This document shows positions 13,201-24,977 of a DNA stretch of 64,000 bases, piece after piece. This DNA is from Hofstenia miamia. Taxonomy: Eukaryota > Xenacoelomorpha > Acoela > Hofsteniidae. The position numbers and the translations under genes were made by a program. The notes beneath the pieces were generated by a model. It was not told the DNA's origin. It saw nothing but the letters and a program-made list of their open reading frames with translations, and ran no database searches. Numbering within the stretch: position 1 is the stretch's first letter; each line of letters opens with the position of its first letter. The stretch spans positions 431,698-495,697 of the forward strand of contig CABFPE010000408.1 in NCBI GenBank assembly GCA_900660155.1, read 5' to 3'.

Positions 13201-16200
13201 GCTTAAGTTATTGTAAAATTCCTACGTTTAATTAATATATTTTAGAATTTTACAGAACTTTAATGCATTTCAAGGCCCACTACAATTGTTTTACAACTTT
13301 TTCAGAATTTTGAAATTCTTTCATGTGTGCAAGTGTCTTTAGTATTGAAAATGTTATTTAAAGCAGGAATTTCTGATGGAGAAGGGGACATTTCAATTTT
13401 GGTCAAGCTTAGTGTTCAATCACATGGTAGATCTTTCCAAAAACTATCAAGATATTGCAAAAATTGTCCGTTAATGTGCATTCTAATTTTTTAATGAAGT
13501 ACTTTATTCCTTAACCAAAAAAAGTCAATGTTGAAAGCCAGAAGTGCAGACATTACCGCATGTTCCCTCTAACTACACTTTGATTAATAGTCATTTGCTT
13601 TGCAAGGAATATTCAAATTGAATTTATGGCGTTATCCATTGGGGAATTTTTAGTATGAGAAGGCGAGGTAAAATAGGTTGGTTGGGTGAAATGGGAAATT
13701 TTATTTGTAAGAAATTGGTTTGCTGCAGCTGACTGAAAATATGCTGTTTTGGTATGACCAACAACTATCTGTAATTAGCCAAGCAAGTTTAAGATTGCGG
13801 TGCGTGCTAACAGTGTGAGGAGCTTTTGCAAATTTTCTCAATTTAGTGTTGAAGAGAGACTTCAGCATATAGCAGTTGTCTGCCATCTGTGAGAAATTGT
13901 TGCTTAGGAGTTAATCAATACTTGAACTTTAATTTGTAATCAACTTGTATTTTGTGTACTAAATTTTACAAAATGCAGTATTAGGATGGGACAAAACGCG
14001 AAATTAGCTTTTTCCACATAGGTATCCGGAGAATTGGGGATTAAACGTGAGATATCTTTTTATGGACTCGCTCCTGGTTTGTGCAGCAATGTATCTGAAA
14101 GTAATGACAAACATTGGTGAGATTTGGTTAAAAATTCATTTTAAAAAATAATATAGTTGAAAACCAACTGAAGTAAAATGCTTACATCCAATATGAAAAT
14201 TTTGGGTATTTTGTGGTTCCATAAAGGTATTAATAAGTTCTAGAACATATCTTAAATGCAATTTTCAGAGTCATCTTCTTAACTATTCTTGTTTTGCCTC
14301 ACCTTGCTATATTTATTTGTACTCTGGTTTACTTGAATACAATTTGAATCAATTAAAAGTATACTTTTGCCATTTCTGCTGAATTTGCAGTGAAGTTTAC
14401 TTGAAAATGCGAAGAACTACTCTAGCAGAAATAATACATTCATAGCATCCAGAAATTTTGATAGTGATTTGACATAAATGCATTTTAATTTTAGCGGCAT
14501 ATTTGTTTTTGAACAATTTGATTTGGTCAATTATATTAATATAGCGAATTCGTTTCAGATGAGTGGAAAATTTGCAATTTGAACCTACAAAAAATGACGG
14601 CTTTGTGGGCTTAGTTTTTTTGAGGTCAATTATTTTAATATAGCGAATTCGTTTCAGATGAGTGGAAAATTTGCAATTTGAACCTACAAAAAATGACGGC
14701 TTTGTGGGCTTAGTTTTTTTGAATTTACAATAACTGAAAACTCTAAAATAAATTCAATAAATCGGTCAAATTTATGATGTAAATGTTCCAGAAGGGATAC
14801 TCTACAAAACGGTATATAATTATATGCACTAAGGCTTTAATTAGTGATATTACGCGCTCGTTAAATTCAGGTCACAATCACAATATTGTTAACTCGTTAT
14901 GGAAATTGTTAGCTGTTTTTCAAGTTATGTTATATTTGGAAATTGCTAATTTCTCTCTAGTTAACGCCTTAGTTCACAAGAAAAGGTCAATTTTAGCGAG
15001 TTAGTTCAATATGTAAAATGTTCATCTGCTGTCCGAAAATTTGATAAAATCTTGGTTCAAGCTGCCCGAAATTTGCGAAATAGTATTCCCATTCGTTCCA
15101 TGCGAAACCTCCTTTCGCTTTGTAATTGCTGCTGGCATGACAATGACAGAAAAGAGAAAGGAACTCAAAAGAAGTAGAGTGAAGGCTTCTATCTAATTTT
15201 GCTGATATTACTAACTGTCAGTAAATAATCATTTTGACAACTGGCTAACATTTTAGTTAAATGATGCGATATATTCAACTTTATATTTATATTTCTTAAT
15301 ATTTTATTAAATAATATATACTAGGAAGTTTATGATAGAGTTAAGTGTTGAAACACGGTTTCTGCTAATGGAAAGTTGTGACCTTTAGCAAAGAAAATTG
15401 CATTTTGCATGTGGAAGGAATGCAATTGCTTCAAACAAGAAAATTAATCCAAAAATCATGCTAAAGAAGATTGATAGTCAATTAAAAGCCCAACCAAAAA
15501 GAAAAGTCCAATATCTGAAGAAATAGCTCAAAATCCTAAAGATTCTCTTATGTGAACTACTTCCATTAGGAATTTTTTATAATATGAGACAAGAGCTTAG
15601 GCAAGATGTTTTAATAGGGAACATCCGAGTGGGGAACTGAAAATGCAAATTGTTAAGTTTTTTAAACTTTTTTATATGAATGATATGAACGCTATTTTAA
15701 TATTAACAGTAATGTAAACGGATGCAACTACGAATACTGGGCACATTTCAATCCACATTGAATTTGTCCAAACTCAGAATTACCAAAAATCACACCGTCT
15801 AATTCATAAATATGAAATGCTCTGTTATAAATTTCGTATATTTAAATCATTTTGCTATTCTAGTTGTAATTATTAACTCATATGTATGCACTCATTTAAA
15901 CACTGATTAAATAAGTATTAATAATTGAGTTATGAAGATGCATAGCATTTTGCTTCACATTTTAGTGGAATGTTTATACTGATCATTCTGTGAAGATTGA
16001 CTACTCCTTTTTGGGAAAAATGTTGATGTAAACTAAATTGAAAAGAATATACATATTCGATAAGCATTCGCGATGAAAAAAACCAGACTTACCGGTGATA
16101 TTTTGTAACTTAGGCCTTTTATGCTCAACAGTCGAATCTGCAAACGCAGTTGTAGGCTGTTTTTCTTCTGCTTCTTGCCTTCGTCGAAGAGCAACTTGTT

Positions 16201-19200
16201 TCGCCATAATTTGTCTTCTTTCACTAAATAGAATCACTAGAAATTAGCAAAAAATTTCAAAATTTGCTGGCATATTTTATCAATGATTTAAATATACAGG
16301 ACTCAGCGAGTCATAACTGTGGTTCTGTAGGAATAAAATGTTATTGGTCGCAGTGTTAATGAATCCTATTGGACTTAGTCACAGTTCCACCCATGCCAAT
16401 TCTAGGGACTGTTTTGTTATAACATGAATTTTAGTTGGGTTGAAATTGACAAAAAGTAAAATTCTGCAATACGTTGTCCCAGTACTCAATTATGGTCCCA
16501 ACACTGACCCCAACCATTTGCCTTGATGTTAGATTTTAAAAAGTAAGGTTGTATGCGCATTCCTGTCCTTCTGTTATTTTCTCATTAGTGTACATTAGCT
16601 GCAGATATCATTGGCCTATTAAATTTTGCATATTCTTAACACACTAAAGCTTCACAGCTCACCAGCACACGGATGATGTTCAAATGATGTTTACTAGACA
16701 GCTTCCGAAAGTTCCAGTTTCGCAGTTCAATTGATGATTTGAAATCAAACATATTCAAAATGATGAAAGTGGCCAAGAACAGGGTAAGACAACTTGAAAA
16801 GTGCCAATTTCAATATCTTTCAAAATAATCTGTGGTCAAGTGCATAATTGGGTACTAGGAAGGGTACAAACTATTGAATTTTTACTTCTTGAAATGCATC
16901 ACAATGAACGGGCTTCACCAACATTTACTGACTCCAAAGAATGGAAACATAGAATTTGTGCAATTTTTCAGAATTTTTTTCAATTTTCAGATCACACTTT
17001 AATAATAGCAGTTTTTAGATTTTTGAATTATCCATTACAAAATAGACAGATTTTGAGTGCATTTTCAATTGCATAAGATAAGTAAATTCAAAATGTTCAC
17101 CTAATGTTATGAATGTGTGCTTAATCTCAAATTCAATCAATATTGTTAAATATGTTGATAAAATTAAAAAAAATCACCCAATTCAAAAAATGAAAAGTTC
17201 TTGCTAAAATAAAAAATGTCTAAAATTAAAAACAATGTGCTGAGTTTTATATGTCACACATATGTTTTCAGATTTTTGGAGTAGGTGCATGGTGTTGAAT
17301 TTGAATACAAAAATTTGATTGAGAAGCAGTGTGGTAAATAGAAATGGTAGATATGAAAAAAAATTTTATCACTATAGGTTTATGTATCACAGAGTAGCCG
17401 TAGCTATGCTCATCTAATTTCATTAGTTTTTTTAAAAGTAGAATTATTTAAAATTTTATGCTAAAATTAAAATAACCACAGAAAAAAGGAATCTTAACTA
17501 AAAAAAGTTAATAAACTTCCAAAAGTAAATATATACATGTCTATAAATTATATTTTAAGAAAATTAAGTAATATTTAATATAAAAAATTATATGAGTTTG
17601 TGAATTAAAAAAAAACGAATATCATTAAGAGAACAGTTTAGCAGAACTGGAAGATATCAGTGATTTCAATTTGCACTAGATTGCTATATGATATTGTAAT
17701 TGAACATACATAAAGCTAGTTGTCATTACACATTTATCATACAATTCGCAATTCTTACAGCACCTTCACTGTATCTTTTCACTCAATAGAAAGTGTGAAA
17801 AGGAATATATTTAGTGAAATCACGTTTTACTATCCACCCCATCCAAAAAGACAAATAGAAACACTTTCAAAACTTAAAAAGTTCCTGAAAACTAAGTATT
17901 CTTACATTTATTGAAACGTAATCTAATGATCTATAGGACACATTATAGTGTAAAGGTTGAATGAAATATATTTTACAAATACTAGATCTTTGAAAAAAAC
18001 CGCTTCTATTTACCCCAATTAACGGTACTAAGGAATTTTCGTTTGTAAGTTTTATTGTAAAATTTTACTGAATTTTTCTTATTTTAGAGGGAGCCCAGGC
18101 CCCTCTGTATCCGCCCTTGTCTGCGGTCTTGTATTATGATCTGTTATTAATTATTTTATTTATTATTAAAGTTAGTGCTTACTACAATAAATAGAAAAAG
18201 TCTCCAAAAATCACTATTAAGTGCTAACAGTTTATTGTTTCTATTTTTTTATTGTAGATGTAACGAAAATGATAATTCTTGGTTACTGTAGTAAGTCACT
18301 TTAGATTCAAAACTTATTTTGACAGTTAAATAGCATAAGTTATAATTGAGCTGAAGAGATTTTTCACGACTTAAGAAAGTACTCTTACAAAATTGTGCTT
18401 AATTTTAGAGTTTTAAGTTTTTGTTAAATTTGGCAGATTTTTATGCTCATTGTTATCATTTATATACAAGACATTCATTTAAATCTTTAAAAAATGTTTA
18501 TATTGAATATGCTTGACAGTATCTCAAAGATAATGGTCTGTCCTTTGTTGGGCTTGTGATTGTTTAAATGCAAAGTTTAAACAGCTTAGTAATATAAAAT
18601 TTTATTTTGCATATAAAAGTAATGCTAAAACAATCATGTGACAACATAAAACAACGCTGTTACAACCTCAAAATGTTGCTGTTTCATTCATAAAAAACAA
18701 CCAAAAAGCAACCTAATGTGACGTTGTTGAAGCAACGTTGTTTCGACCAATGAAATGGTACCATTTCGACGTTAAAACAACGTTGTTTTTGACACATAAA
18801 ACAACCACATAACAACCAAAAACAACGTTGTTTAGCCCTTAAATTGTTATCTGGGCAGTAGTTAAAAATCGTAAAAAAATGAGTTTTTAATAATCTTGCT
18901 TTTAATTTTTTACATTAATGTGTACCACGTCAAATATTGTATTCTAAGATATCGTTTTTCAATTTATATAATATTTCTAAAATCTTCTGTTGCATGATTT
19001 TGTCGGGATGTAATAAAATATAATCTTTTATCAATCTTCTTTTAATCGTATTATTATTACTAGTGTCAGGCTTGTTCATGGGGCAGAATTTTGATCCCAA
19101 TTTGAATATGCACGGTGATTTTTAATGATCGGAAATTGATTTCAAGATTTGTGATATTGAATAACTTGGTCAATCCCCAGGGCCTATTGCCTTTATTTTT

Positions 19201-19915
19201 TTTTGTTGGGGATGACAAAAAGAGTTTACCGTCAAAAGCTGACCAGCGTAAGGCAGCCAACCAAACAGAATTTCAGTAAATTGGGTTTGATCTTACCATG
19301 CAGTAATGAGCAGTTTGCAAGTTCATGTCAATACTTGTTTGCTTTCAGAAGGGCACCACATGAAAAATGTTGTATTTAAAAAGTAACTAATTAAAACTAG
19401 TATTTTAAGATTTTTAATGCTTGTTCAATAAAAGTCATCAAATAATTAGAAAGCTATGAAAGATTTTTTGGGTCCTATCATTAAAAATCACTCTCTATAA
19501 AAGAATGTGTATGACGTGTATTTATAAGATATCCACTAAAACAATTTGTTTTCTAAACATGTCACAGTACAATACTAAGATAGGAAAAGAAATGATCGTA
19601 TTTTCATAAAATTTAGAACTGCATAATTCAATAATACAGTTAAATAGGCAAAGTAATAATTATTTTTTTGTAATATTTCTATAGTTTCCATGAAACTAGG
19701 AAGCCTTGTGTAGTTCCCAAGATATAATGCAATTTCTTATCAAACCAGTCTCATTTAGAAAAACTATTATCTAGGAAAAAATATAAATGAAAAAATATAC
19801 GAATATTTTAACAAATAAATTTGAATGAAAGCAATTCGCAGTGATTCGAATTAAAAGTATCATCATTATCATCATCATCCTCATCATAATCATAATCATA
19901 ATCATAATCATCATT

Positions 19916-19968
<53 letters not shown>

Positions 19969-22084
19969 CATATTATTCTTTTTTCAACACCAACAAAATT
20001 TTCATTTTTATTCCAAATAAACAGAAATACTAAGGCTGAGAGCTAGGTCCAGAGGATTGACAAAGAATGAGATCTACTCAACCTAATTTCATTAAGATTT
20101 CAATATTAAATCTACATGTTATATACAAGCCAAAGTGTGTCTGAAAATAGAAGTCCGCACATTTAGTTAAATTTTACTAATGCCAGACCATCCCAAACTC
20201 ACCACTTCATTCAAGTATTAGTGAAAGGATATTAGCTTCATAGTGCAAACATAGGGTTTCATTCTTCTTCATCACATTTTCAAATATTTTTAAACAAACC
20301 AAATTGGGAAAAACATCTAATCAAACATGCTTGTATGTCCTGATAAGTAACTTTGAAATTCTCACCATATCTAGTGGTATGGGAAAAGGTGGTCTAAAGC
20401 TCATGATAAGTTGAAAATAAAAAACAAAGTATGAGTACGATTTATTTTGGATAAATGCAAAATTTTTAATTTTGTAGGTCTGGATTTTTGTGCCCCTCAC
20501 AACATGTTGTGTTATGTACACACAACACACAACAGCAAGCCTGCTTCTACCCACCTTTATATTTATTCTGTAAAGAACCAAATTGATTGTTTATTTAAAA
20601 AATCAGAATTTTGAAAAATAATTTTTAATGTTTATCTTTAACTACTGCATTTTGATTCAGATTAAGTATTTCGAAGATGAAAAAAGCAGAAATAATAGCA
20701 ATTATGCTTTGAAATTTGAAGGGCCAGTAGTAAAAAACACCACTATAATAGAACTTACAGTTACAGTATTAGCCTCACAAATCCCCATGAAACACGAAGG
20801 CCCGACACACACCAAGAAAGCCATGGGGATACCCTGCACCAACCTGACTATTGCAAAATTCTGTTCATCCGTTTCAAAATCTTCCTTAATTTTTTTTTTA
20901 GAATTTTCAGATAGGCTTGTTAATAAGCAACAGGATTACGATCACTGTGTATTTGCAAATTAATCAAAAATTCACAGAGCATACAGTCAGCCACTGAACT
21001 TATGCAGTTGCCAAGGTTGTGACACGGCATATTAGTAGCTTTGATTTTATACATGAAACAAAATCGCCATTTTATACTACGTATACATAAAAAATAGAAA
21101 GAAAAAGTTTAAAAAAAATTTTAAGAAAATTTGAAAAAAAACAACAGCGTTTGCCTTTTCATTGAAATAATTAAACAATGTATTCAAATATTCATGATGG
21201 ACATCCTAGACTAACTAAGAAATTAGACATGGTTTCAGAGTGACAAAAGATAGACTATACTTTAAAGTTTGAGATTTAACCTTTTGATAAATTCACTAAC
21301 TTTCGAAAGCAAAGAGTTTCTTGGCGCCATTTACAATGATATTTTGCCCATTTCATTTTTAGTAATTTTAACTTCAGTCATAAAATAGTTTAAAATGATT
21401 AAATGCAAAACTGGACTAAACATACGATTGCTATAAACTACGTAAGAAGAAATAACTTAATAAACCACACAGATATTTACAAATAAAATAGAATATAATT
21501 AAGACGTTTTGCGACATCTTTGACTAATATATTCTTTATTATATTCTGCTAGTAAATTGTGTTTTAACAGTTTCTTAAATTCATTTATGTTGCTAACTTT
21601 CCGAATACTGATAATTAAATCATGCCAAAAAATGTATTTTGTTAAAAATATTCCACGTAAATAGCACAATGAGTTTCAACAATTGCATGAGTGACGAAAT
21701 TCTCAGCCCAACATTTTTCTTTTAAATAGTCGAAATTAAAAATATGTTAACAAATCATTATACTAGAATCTGTCTGCTCGGACAAAGATTTATTTTAAAA
21801 TACTGAGAATCTATGTAGCAATGAGTGCCAAAAACGGAATTTTCATGCCGGCTTTGTTACTCTGCGTATAATTGTGATAATTTTAAACTTCACTGTTAAA
21901 AAACAAAATAAATGAATTATTTTATTAAAAGTTTTTACCTTATTAGAATACACTTTTGACAGTTGCAGGTTCTCCATGGACAAACCTTCTTATGGCCCTT
22001 AAGAGCATTGTGTTGATTATGATTACGACACCTGGCACAAGTTGGGGCCCTTGATTTTACCGGCTTGATGATGTATTCACTCAT
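5748..22084 (-). CDS. DM-domain transcription factor, DMRT family (six coding exons)
   Basis: Coding exons, in transcript order: 22084-21939, 16223-16093, 11240-11101, 10415-10346, 7184-7132, 5798-5748. Total 591 nt, 196 residues plus TAA. DMRT proteins bind DNA in the minor groove through the DM domain and act in sexual differentiation and neural development; that role is family knowledge. Seen here: a DM zinc module at residues 16-45 with C16, C19, H22, H31, C35, C40, C42 and C45 all present, core [18 protein letters not shown], then recognition tail [16 protein letters not shown] (50-65) and a low-complexity C-terminus. All introns are GT-AG and phases agree (2, 1, 0, 1, 0). An in-frame TAA lies 12 codons upstream of the chosen ATG. 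No DMA motif is visible, so the DMRT subfamily is unassigned. An ATTAAA 35 nt past the stop (5708-5713) could be a polyadenylation signal. Upstream non-coding exons are possible. No disabling change seen. Confidence 0.9.
6289..6339. repeat. Short hairpin-forming inverted repeat in DMRT intron 5
   Basis: GGGGTGGC (6289-6296) and its exact complement GCCACCCC (6332-6339) flank a 35-bp loop, with a GC-rich continuation CCGGCGGCACT on the right. The GC content contrasts with the surroundings and suggests a MITE end fragment. Confidence 0.5.
7132..7184 (-). CDS. DMRT exon 5
   Basis: A 53-nt exon with acceptor CAATAATTTAG and donor TTG|GTAAGA, coding [18 protein letters not shown] with the first codon shared with exon 4. 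It is short, and support rests on splice sites and phase, so transcript data would be decisive. Confidence 0.65.
7281..7490 (+). repeat. RTE/SINE-like dispersed repeat (CCTCCGCC / GGAGGT family)
   Basis: A 210-bp unit in DMRT intron 4. It starts AGAAAAGCACTTGAAGAGC with ACCTCCGCC at 7304, runs through a block containing CTAACAGACAAACAGACAAAC, and ends CCTCGGTGGAGGTAA. The CCTCCGCC...GGAGGT arrangement and the repeated ACAGACAAAC block resemble a repeat common in fish, mollusc and other marine invertebrate genomes that I associate with RTE LINE 3' ends or derived SINEs. The class is recalled, not verified. Confidence 0.55.
7656..7944. mobile_element. hAT-type MITE (289 bp) in DMRT intron 4
   Basis: Terminal inverted repeats AGGGCCGTGGC at the left and GCCACGGGCCT at the right match at 10 of 11 positions. 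Inner arms GGGGCATGGCCC also pair. Eight-bp flanks tgtgtgat (7648-7655) and cgtgtaat (7945-7952) match at 6 of 8, as expected for an old hAT target-site duplication. No coding capacity. Confidence 0.6.
8338..8372. repeat. AT dinucleotide microsatellite
   Basis: Nearly pure TA/AT run in DMRT intron 4. Confidence 0.9.
9178..9333. repeat. Degenerate CCTAA-like satellite tract
   Basis: About 155 bp of loosely periodic sequence built from CCTAA, CTAAC, AACCC and close variants, for example CATAACCCTAACTCCAAACC, in DMRT intron 4. The same strand bias (C and A rich) runs throughout. It resembles a heavily mutated telomere-like or CCTAAC minisatellite. Confidence 0.6.
10229..10270. repeat. AT dinucleotide microsatellite
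   Basis: Near-pure TA run with one TATT interruption, about 75 bp past the donor of DMRT exon 4 in intron 4. Confidence 0.9.
10346..10415 (-). CDS. DMRT exon 4
   Basis: A 70-nt exon with acceptor TCTTTATTTTAG and donor CAAG|GTAAGA, coding [15 protein letters not shown] and on to PKQ. The two other frames contain stops. It ends in phase 1 and joins exon 5 to make a Glu codon. Confidence 0.75.
11101..11240 (-). CDS. DMRT exon 3: Ser/Pro/Tyr-rich C-terminal region
   Basis: Codes residues 94-139 and two bases of codon 93. The acceptor TTTTCTTTTAG is strong; the donor AGG|GTTGGT is weaker than consensus. It was chosen because exon 4 is open only in the frame that this donor gives. The sequence is polar with many Tyr, Pro and Ser, as in other DMRT C-terminal regions, and has no recognised motif. 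Confidence 0.75.
11241..16092. other. DMRT intron 2 content
   Basis: 4.85 kb of AT-rich intron. It contains the 99-bp tandem duplication listed separately. Minus-strand open frames such as 11741-12001 have hydrophobic runs but no splice sites in phase with the gene. I see nothing else recognisable. Confidence 0.45.
14525..14722. repeat. Two-copy tandem duplication, 99-bp unit
   Basis: Copies at 14525-14623 and 14624-14722 begin GGTCAATTAT and end TTTTTTTGA. They differ at about one position (ATTAAT versus TTTAAT), so the duplication looks recent. It lies in DMRT intron 2. Confidence 0.95.
16093..16223 (-). CDS. DMRT exon 2: DM recognition tail
   Basis: Codes residues 50-92 and parts of codons 49 and 93. 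The acceptor is CTATTTAG and the donor [23 protein letters not shown] matches the DM family tail, usually ERQRVMAAQVALRRQQ. An acidic/Gln stretch (EAEEKQ) follows, then a basic patch HKRPK. The phase joins cleanly to exon 1, giving ILIS-ERRQ across the junction. Confidence 0.9.
18087..18119. mobile_element. Isolated hAT-like element end
   Basis: On the minus strand this reads CAAGGGCGGATACAGAGG and then GGCCTGGGCTCCC, the CAnGGGCGGATnCAGG start typical of many hAT MITEs. It is GC-rich in an AT-rich setting. I could not find the partner end or a target-site duplication. Confidence 0.35.
18640..18858. repeat. Palindrome-rich AACAACGTTGTT repeat
   Basis: AACGTTGTT and its complement recur several times in 200 bp, including perfect AACAACGTTGTT palindromes, and the block ends TTATCTGGGCAG. 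Similar palindromic families occur as non-autonomous DNA transposons in marine invertebrates. The left terminus could not be defined. Confidence 0.5.
19859..19971. repeat. ATC trinucleotide microsatellite
   Basis: About 110 bp of CAT/ATC units with AATC interruptions in DMRT intron 1. It generates spurious poly-Met/Ile frames on the minus strand. Confidence 0.95.
21939..22084 (-). CDS. DMRT exon 1: start codon and DM zinc module
   Basis: Codes residues 1-48 plus two bases of codon 49. It starts [16 protein letters not shown] and holds all eight zinc ligands of the DM domain. The donor is AG|GTAAAA at 21938-21937. An in-frame TAA precedes the ATG by 12 codons, which supports this start. Confidence 0.9.
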
Positions 22085-24343
22085 AAGGTAGATGACAGCT
22101 AGCTGCTCTCTGTCGATTACTTATGTACACAGTCGCCTGTTTGTTGATGTCGTTAAGGAAAATATACCATTTACAAAATTCAGATTTTATCAAGCCTTTT
22201 TGTTTATTTAGAACGTCATTTATTTGTAGACGTGTTAAAGATAGTGTTTGCAATGAGATAGGTATGTCAAGATTACATGCTACTTAAGCTTCATGTCTCA
22301 CAATCATAAATTTAGCAGAAATTTAGTTCATTGTGTCGAAAACTGTTATTATAACCTGGAGAGGTTCTTAAATTTCAAAATGGCATCTTTAATGTATCAT
22401 GTTAAAACATAAATTGTACATTTTTCCTGATAGTAAGATAAATTTTATCAAAACTTACTAGACAACAATTTGCATGTTTTGAAAATAACGCCTACTAAAA
22501 AATTCTAGATTAGAGGAGCTTTTCCACATTATTCAACTTAACTGAGTCTAAAGGTTTTTCTATTTTTTGCACTTTTGTTCTTTTAGAATTGACAAGTTCA
22601 TTACATATATTTTAACAAATCACAATTTAATGATTTGATTATTAGCTAAGCTACTCTCAACAGTTTAATCTTTATCAATAGTTAGGACAGATTTATTAAT
22701 GCTTTGAATTTCACATTTACGGTCTCTTATATTTGGTCTTTATAGCTTCTATAATCTTGAATCAAAATTAATCTACTTTTGCCATATTTTAACTACAAAT
22801 ACTACAATTCATTCATATTTTATCAAGAATTTGGATGAATCAAGGACACCATTAGAATGAAGTCTTCATTCAAAATGTGCAAATAGAACAATGCTGTATA
22901 ATTTGAAATTTCCAAAACCTTTACATTCATTATTTCAATGGTAAAATGATGTCTTAGTTATATAAAAGTGTTTTTTTTCGCAAGATTCAATTTTTTAAGA
23001 ATTATTGCAGTCTACTGATTGCTAGAAACCTGAGTTTAATATTAGGTACAATATTACAAACTTTTTCAATATTGGTTTACAATATTTTCATTTACTATTT
23101 TGACTCTATTGTGTAAATATCTGCATATATTCTTACTCACCCATGCTTCCACGTTTGTTAGAACAAATTATAAAATTGTTTGCAGACATGTAGGCGTATA
23201 TTGTCAGAGATAATTTATGGCAAAACCCATTATAAAATGAATATAAATTTGGACCAAATCTCAGATGAATTCAATTTTAGTTCAAAACCACAACTTCAAT
23301 AAACTCCCATGAGGATTTCTGTCTGTGTCATTTATATTCATAATTTATGTGCGAACATTTTGTCAAACGATTTGTCTCGAAAAATGACCCATCTTTAAAT
23401 TTGTCACAAATGCTTATTTGTATGACCTTCCAAATCTAACCAATCCAAGCAACTTCAAGTACATCTTGGACTTCATACTTATTGCTTCAAGTGTTAAAGG
23501 ATAGGTCCCACCGCAGATATCCAAACACAGGAGTTTTTTTAAGAAATTAATTTTTTCAATAAACTGCTTCTATTAAATTGTTAATTTTAAAATTCACATT
23601 CTATTTACATTAACAATCACACTATCAGAAATGGTTGCTTCTCATATTTGAGCTCGAGGTAATCCAGCGAATATTGATGAACTCGCTGAGGTGAAAAAGG
23701 TTAATATCGATCTCCTGCGAACCGCTTCTTAATAGTTGTAGTGACTAATTTTTGGTTTGAATGTATTCAATTCCTATATTAATTTTAAATTAATGAATAT
23801 AACGTTTGGCTATCGGAGAACAAAAGTCTCCCTCAAATACTCATTTCCGTGAAATTATCTTTGTTGTATCATGCACAGGTAAAATCAAAACATTGAAATG
23901 CACTTAATAAATATTAAAATCTATAAATTTTAATGTTTGTGAAATAAATTCTAAGACAATTCTAACCTCTAACACAATGAAATTAAATTACAAAAGCACC
24001 GAATGTCTTGAAATCCTTTCAGACAGAATCTTTAATCTAAACAGTCCTTGAATTACTCAACCACAAAGAACTTGATAACGAAATTTGAAAGAACGAAGGT
24101 TTTCAAGCCGGTAAGAAAATTCTTGAAAACATGCATTTAGTTGACTTCTCATGGTTACCTTTTTGTGTCAATTTCCTGTCAGAGTAAAGGAAAACTAACT
24201 TTAATTGAGTATTTACATGTATTACATGTTCGTGTTAAACAGCTCTTTTTTTATGAACTCAAATCGATTTCGTTTTGGATTCTTTTCTATTCTAAGCGAA
24301 AGTAATGGTAATTGCAGTTAGATACACCACTAAATCCTTTTCG
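22085..24343. other. DMRT 5' flank and intergenic DNA
   Basis: Contains the presumed 5'UTR and promoter of the DMRT gene. On the minus strand a TATATTTT lies about 80 bp above the ATG, which could be a TATA-like element but is unremarkable in AT-rich DNA. No other gene is recognised. Confidence 0.35.
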
Positions 24344-24502
24344 TGGAGCAATAATTGGATTACGGAACATGCTTAGTTTTCCTCAATCTCAGATGTAGAA
24401 AATTTTTCATTATTGAAGGCATAAATATTTATATATTTAATTTATATCTATAGAAAATTTATTATATAATGTATGCATAAAAGTAGAACTCAAGTAGGAT
24501 TA
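24344..24502. repeat. 159-bp direct repeat, copy 1
   Basis: Starts TGGAGCAATAATTGGATTAC and ends GTAGGATTA. It is about 95 percent identical to 24978-25136. It lies just beyond the stop of the candidate membrane exon at 24512-24708. Confidence 0.95.
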
Positions 24503-24511
24503 CACTTACAT

Positions 24512-24708
24512 TTAAACAAACCACCCGCCTGTAGTTTTCCGTGTTTTGTGGCAAAGTAAAATAACAGAGAATGTGTATAGCACTGCGAGGCTGACGACCA
24601 GAATGAATGCCAAAAAGTAGCTCAGTTGGTGGGCAAGTTGGTAAGCATAGGTTGTAGCAACATTTAAGGAACTACATTCCTGATCATGTTCACACTTTTT
24701 GTTATAAT
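24512..24708 (-). CDS. Candidate exon with one transmembrane segment (unrecognised)
   Basis: Minus-strand frame of about 65 residues. A possible acceptor TATTATAG precedes IDYNKKCEHDQECSSLNVAT, followed by a hydrophobic span QLSYFLAFILVVSLAVLYTF and a short basic tail CHKTRK, ending at TAA. Cys-rich stretch, membrane segment and basic tail would suit the end of a type I membrane protein. I do not recognise the family, and no partner exons were confirmed. It could be a chance frame. Confidence 0.25.
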
Positions 24709-24977
24709 CTATAATACATTTCAAATTAGCAAAATTGAAAGTTTTGAGTTGTCACTTTTGCATTGGATAATGCTAAATTAAGTTGCAAAACTAAAAATTT
24801 TGACATTGAGGTCTACGAATTCATTTCTGTATACATGTACAATCCTAGAATACCTGTATTGACCTCTTACAGTGCTTCTTTGTTTACCAATAGTAACAAA
24901 ATATAACTTATCATTAGGGCGGTTTTTTAATTGACCTAATAAATGATAAAATTGACTTTATTATCCAAAAATATTTA

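Larger units (their letters stand above)
16224..21938. other. DMRT intron 1 content
   Basis: 5.7-kb intron that divides the DM domain. It holds a palindrome-rich repeat, a GC-rich MITE end and an ATC microsatellite (listed separately). A stretch near 20790-20890 resembles the conserved 3' part of an RTE-type repeat. No alternative coding exon in phase was found. Confidence 0.45.

Noticed and set aside
19771-19971. Minus-strand frame with a long poly-Met/Ile run
   Set aside because: It is the translation of the ATC microsatellite, with no other protein-like features. The same applies to the frames at 45990-46199.
20321-20581. Possible 28-nt micro-exon (PPFPIPLDM) in DMRT intron 1
   Set aside because: Splice-like borders exist, but its length is not a multiple of three and inclusion would disrupt the DM domain between exons 1 and 2.
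20628-20963. 111-residue plus-strand frame
   Set aside because: No domain recognised. The part around 20790-20890 resembles the 3' region of an RTE-type repeat rather than a host protein.
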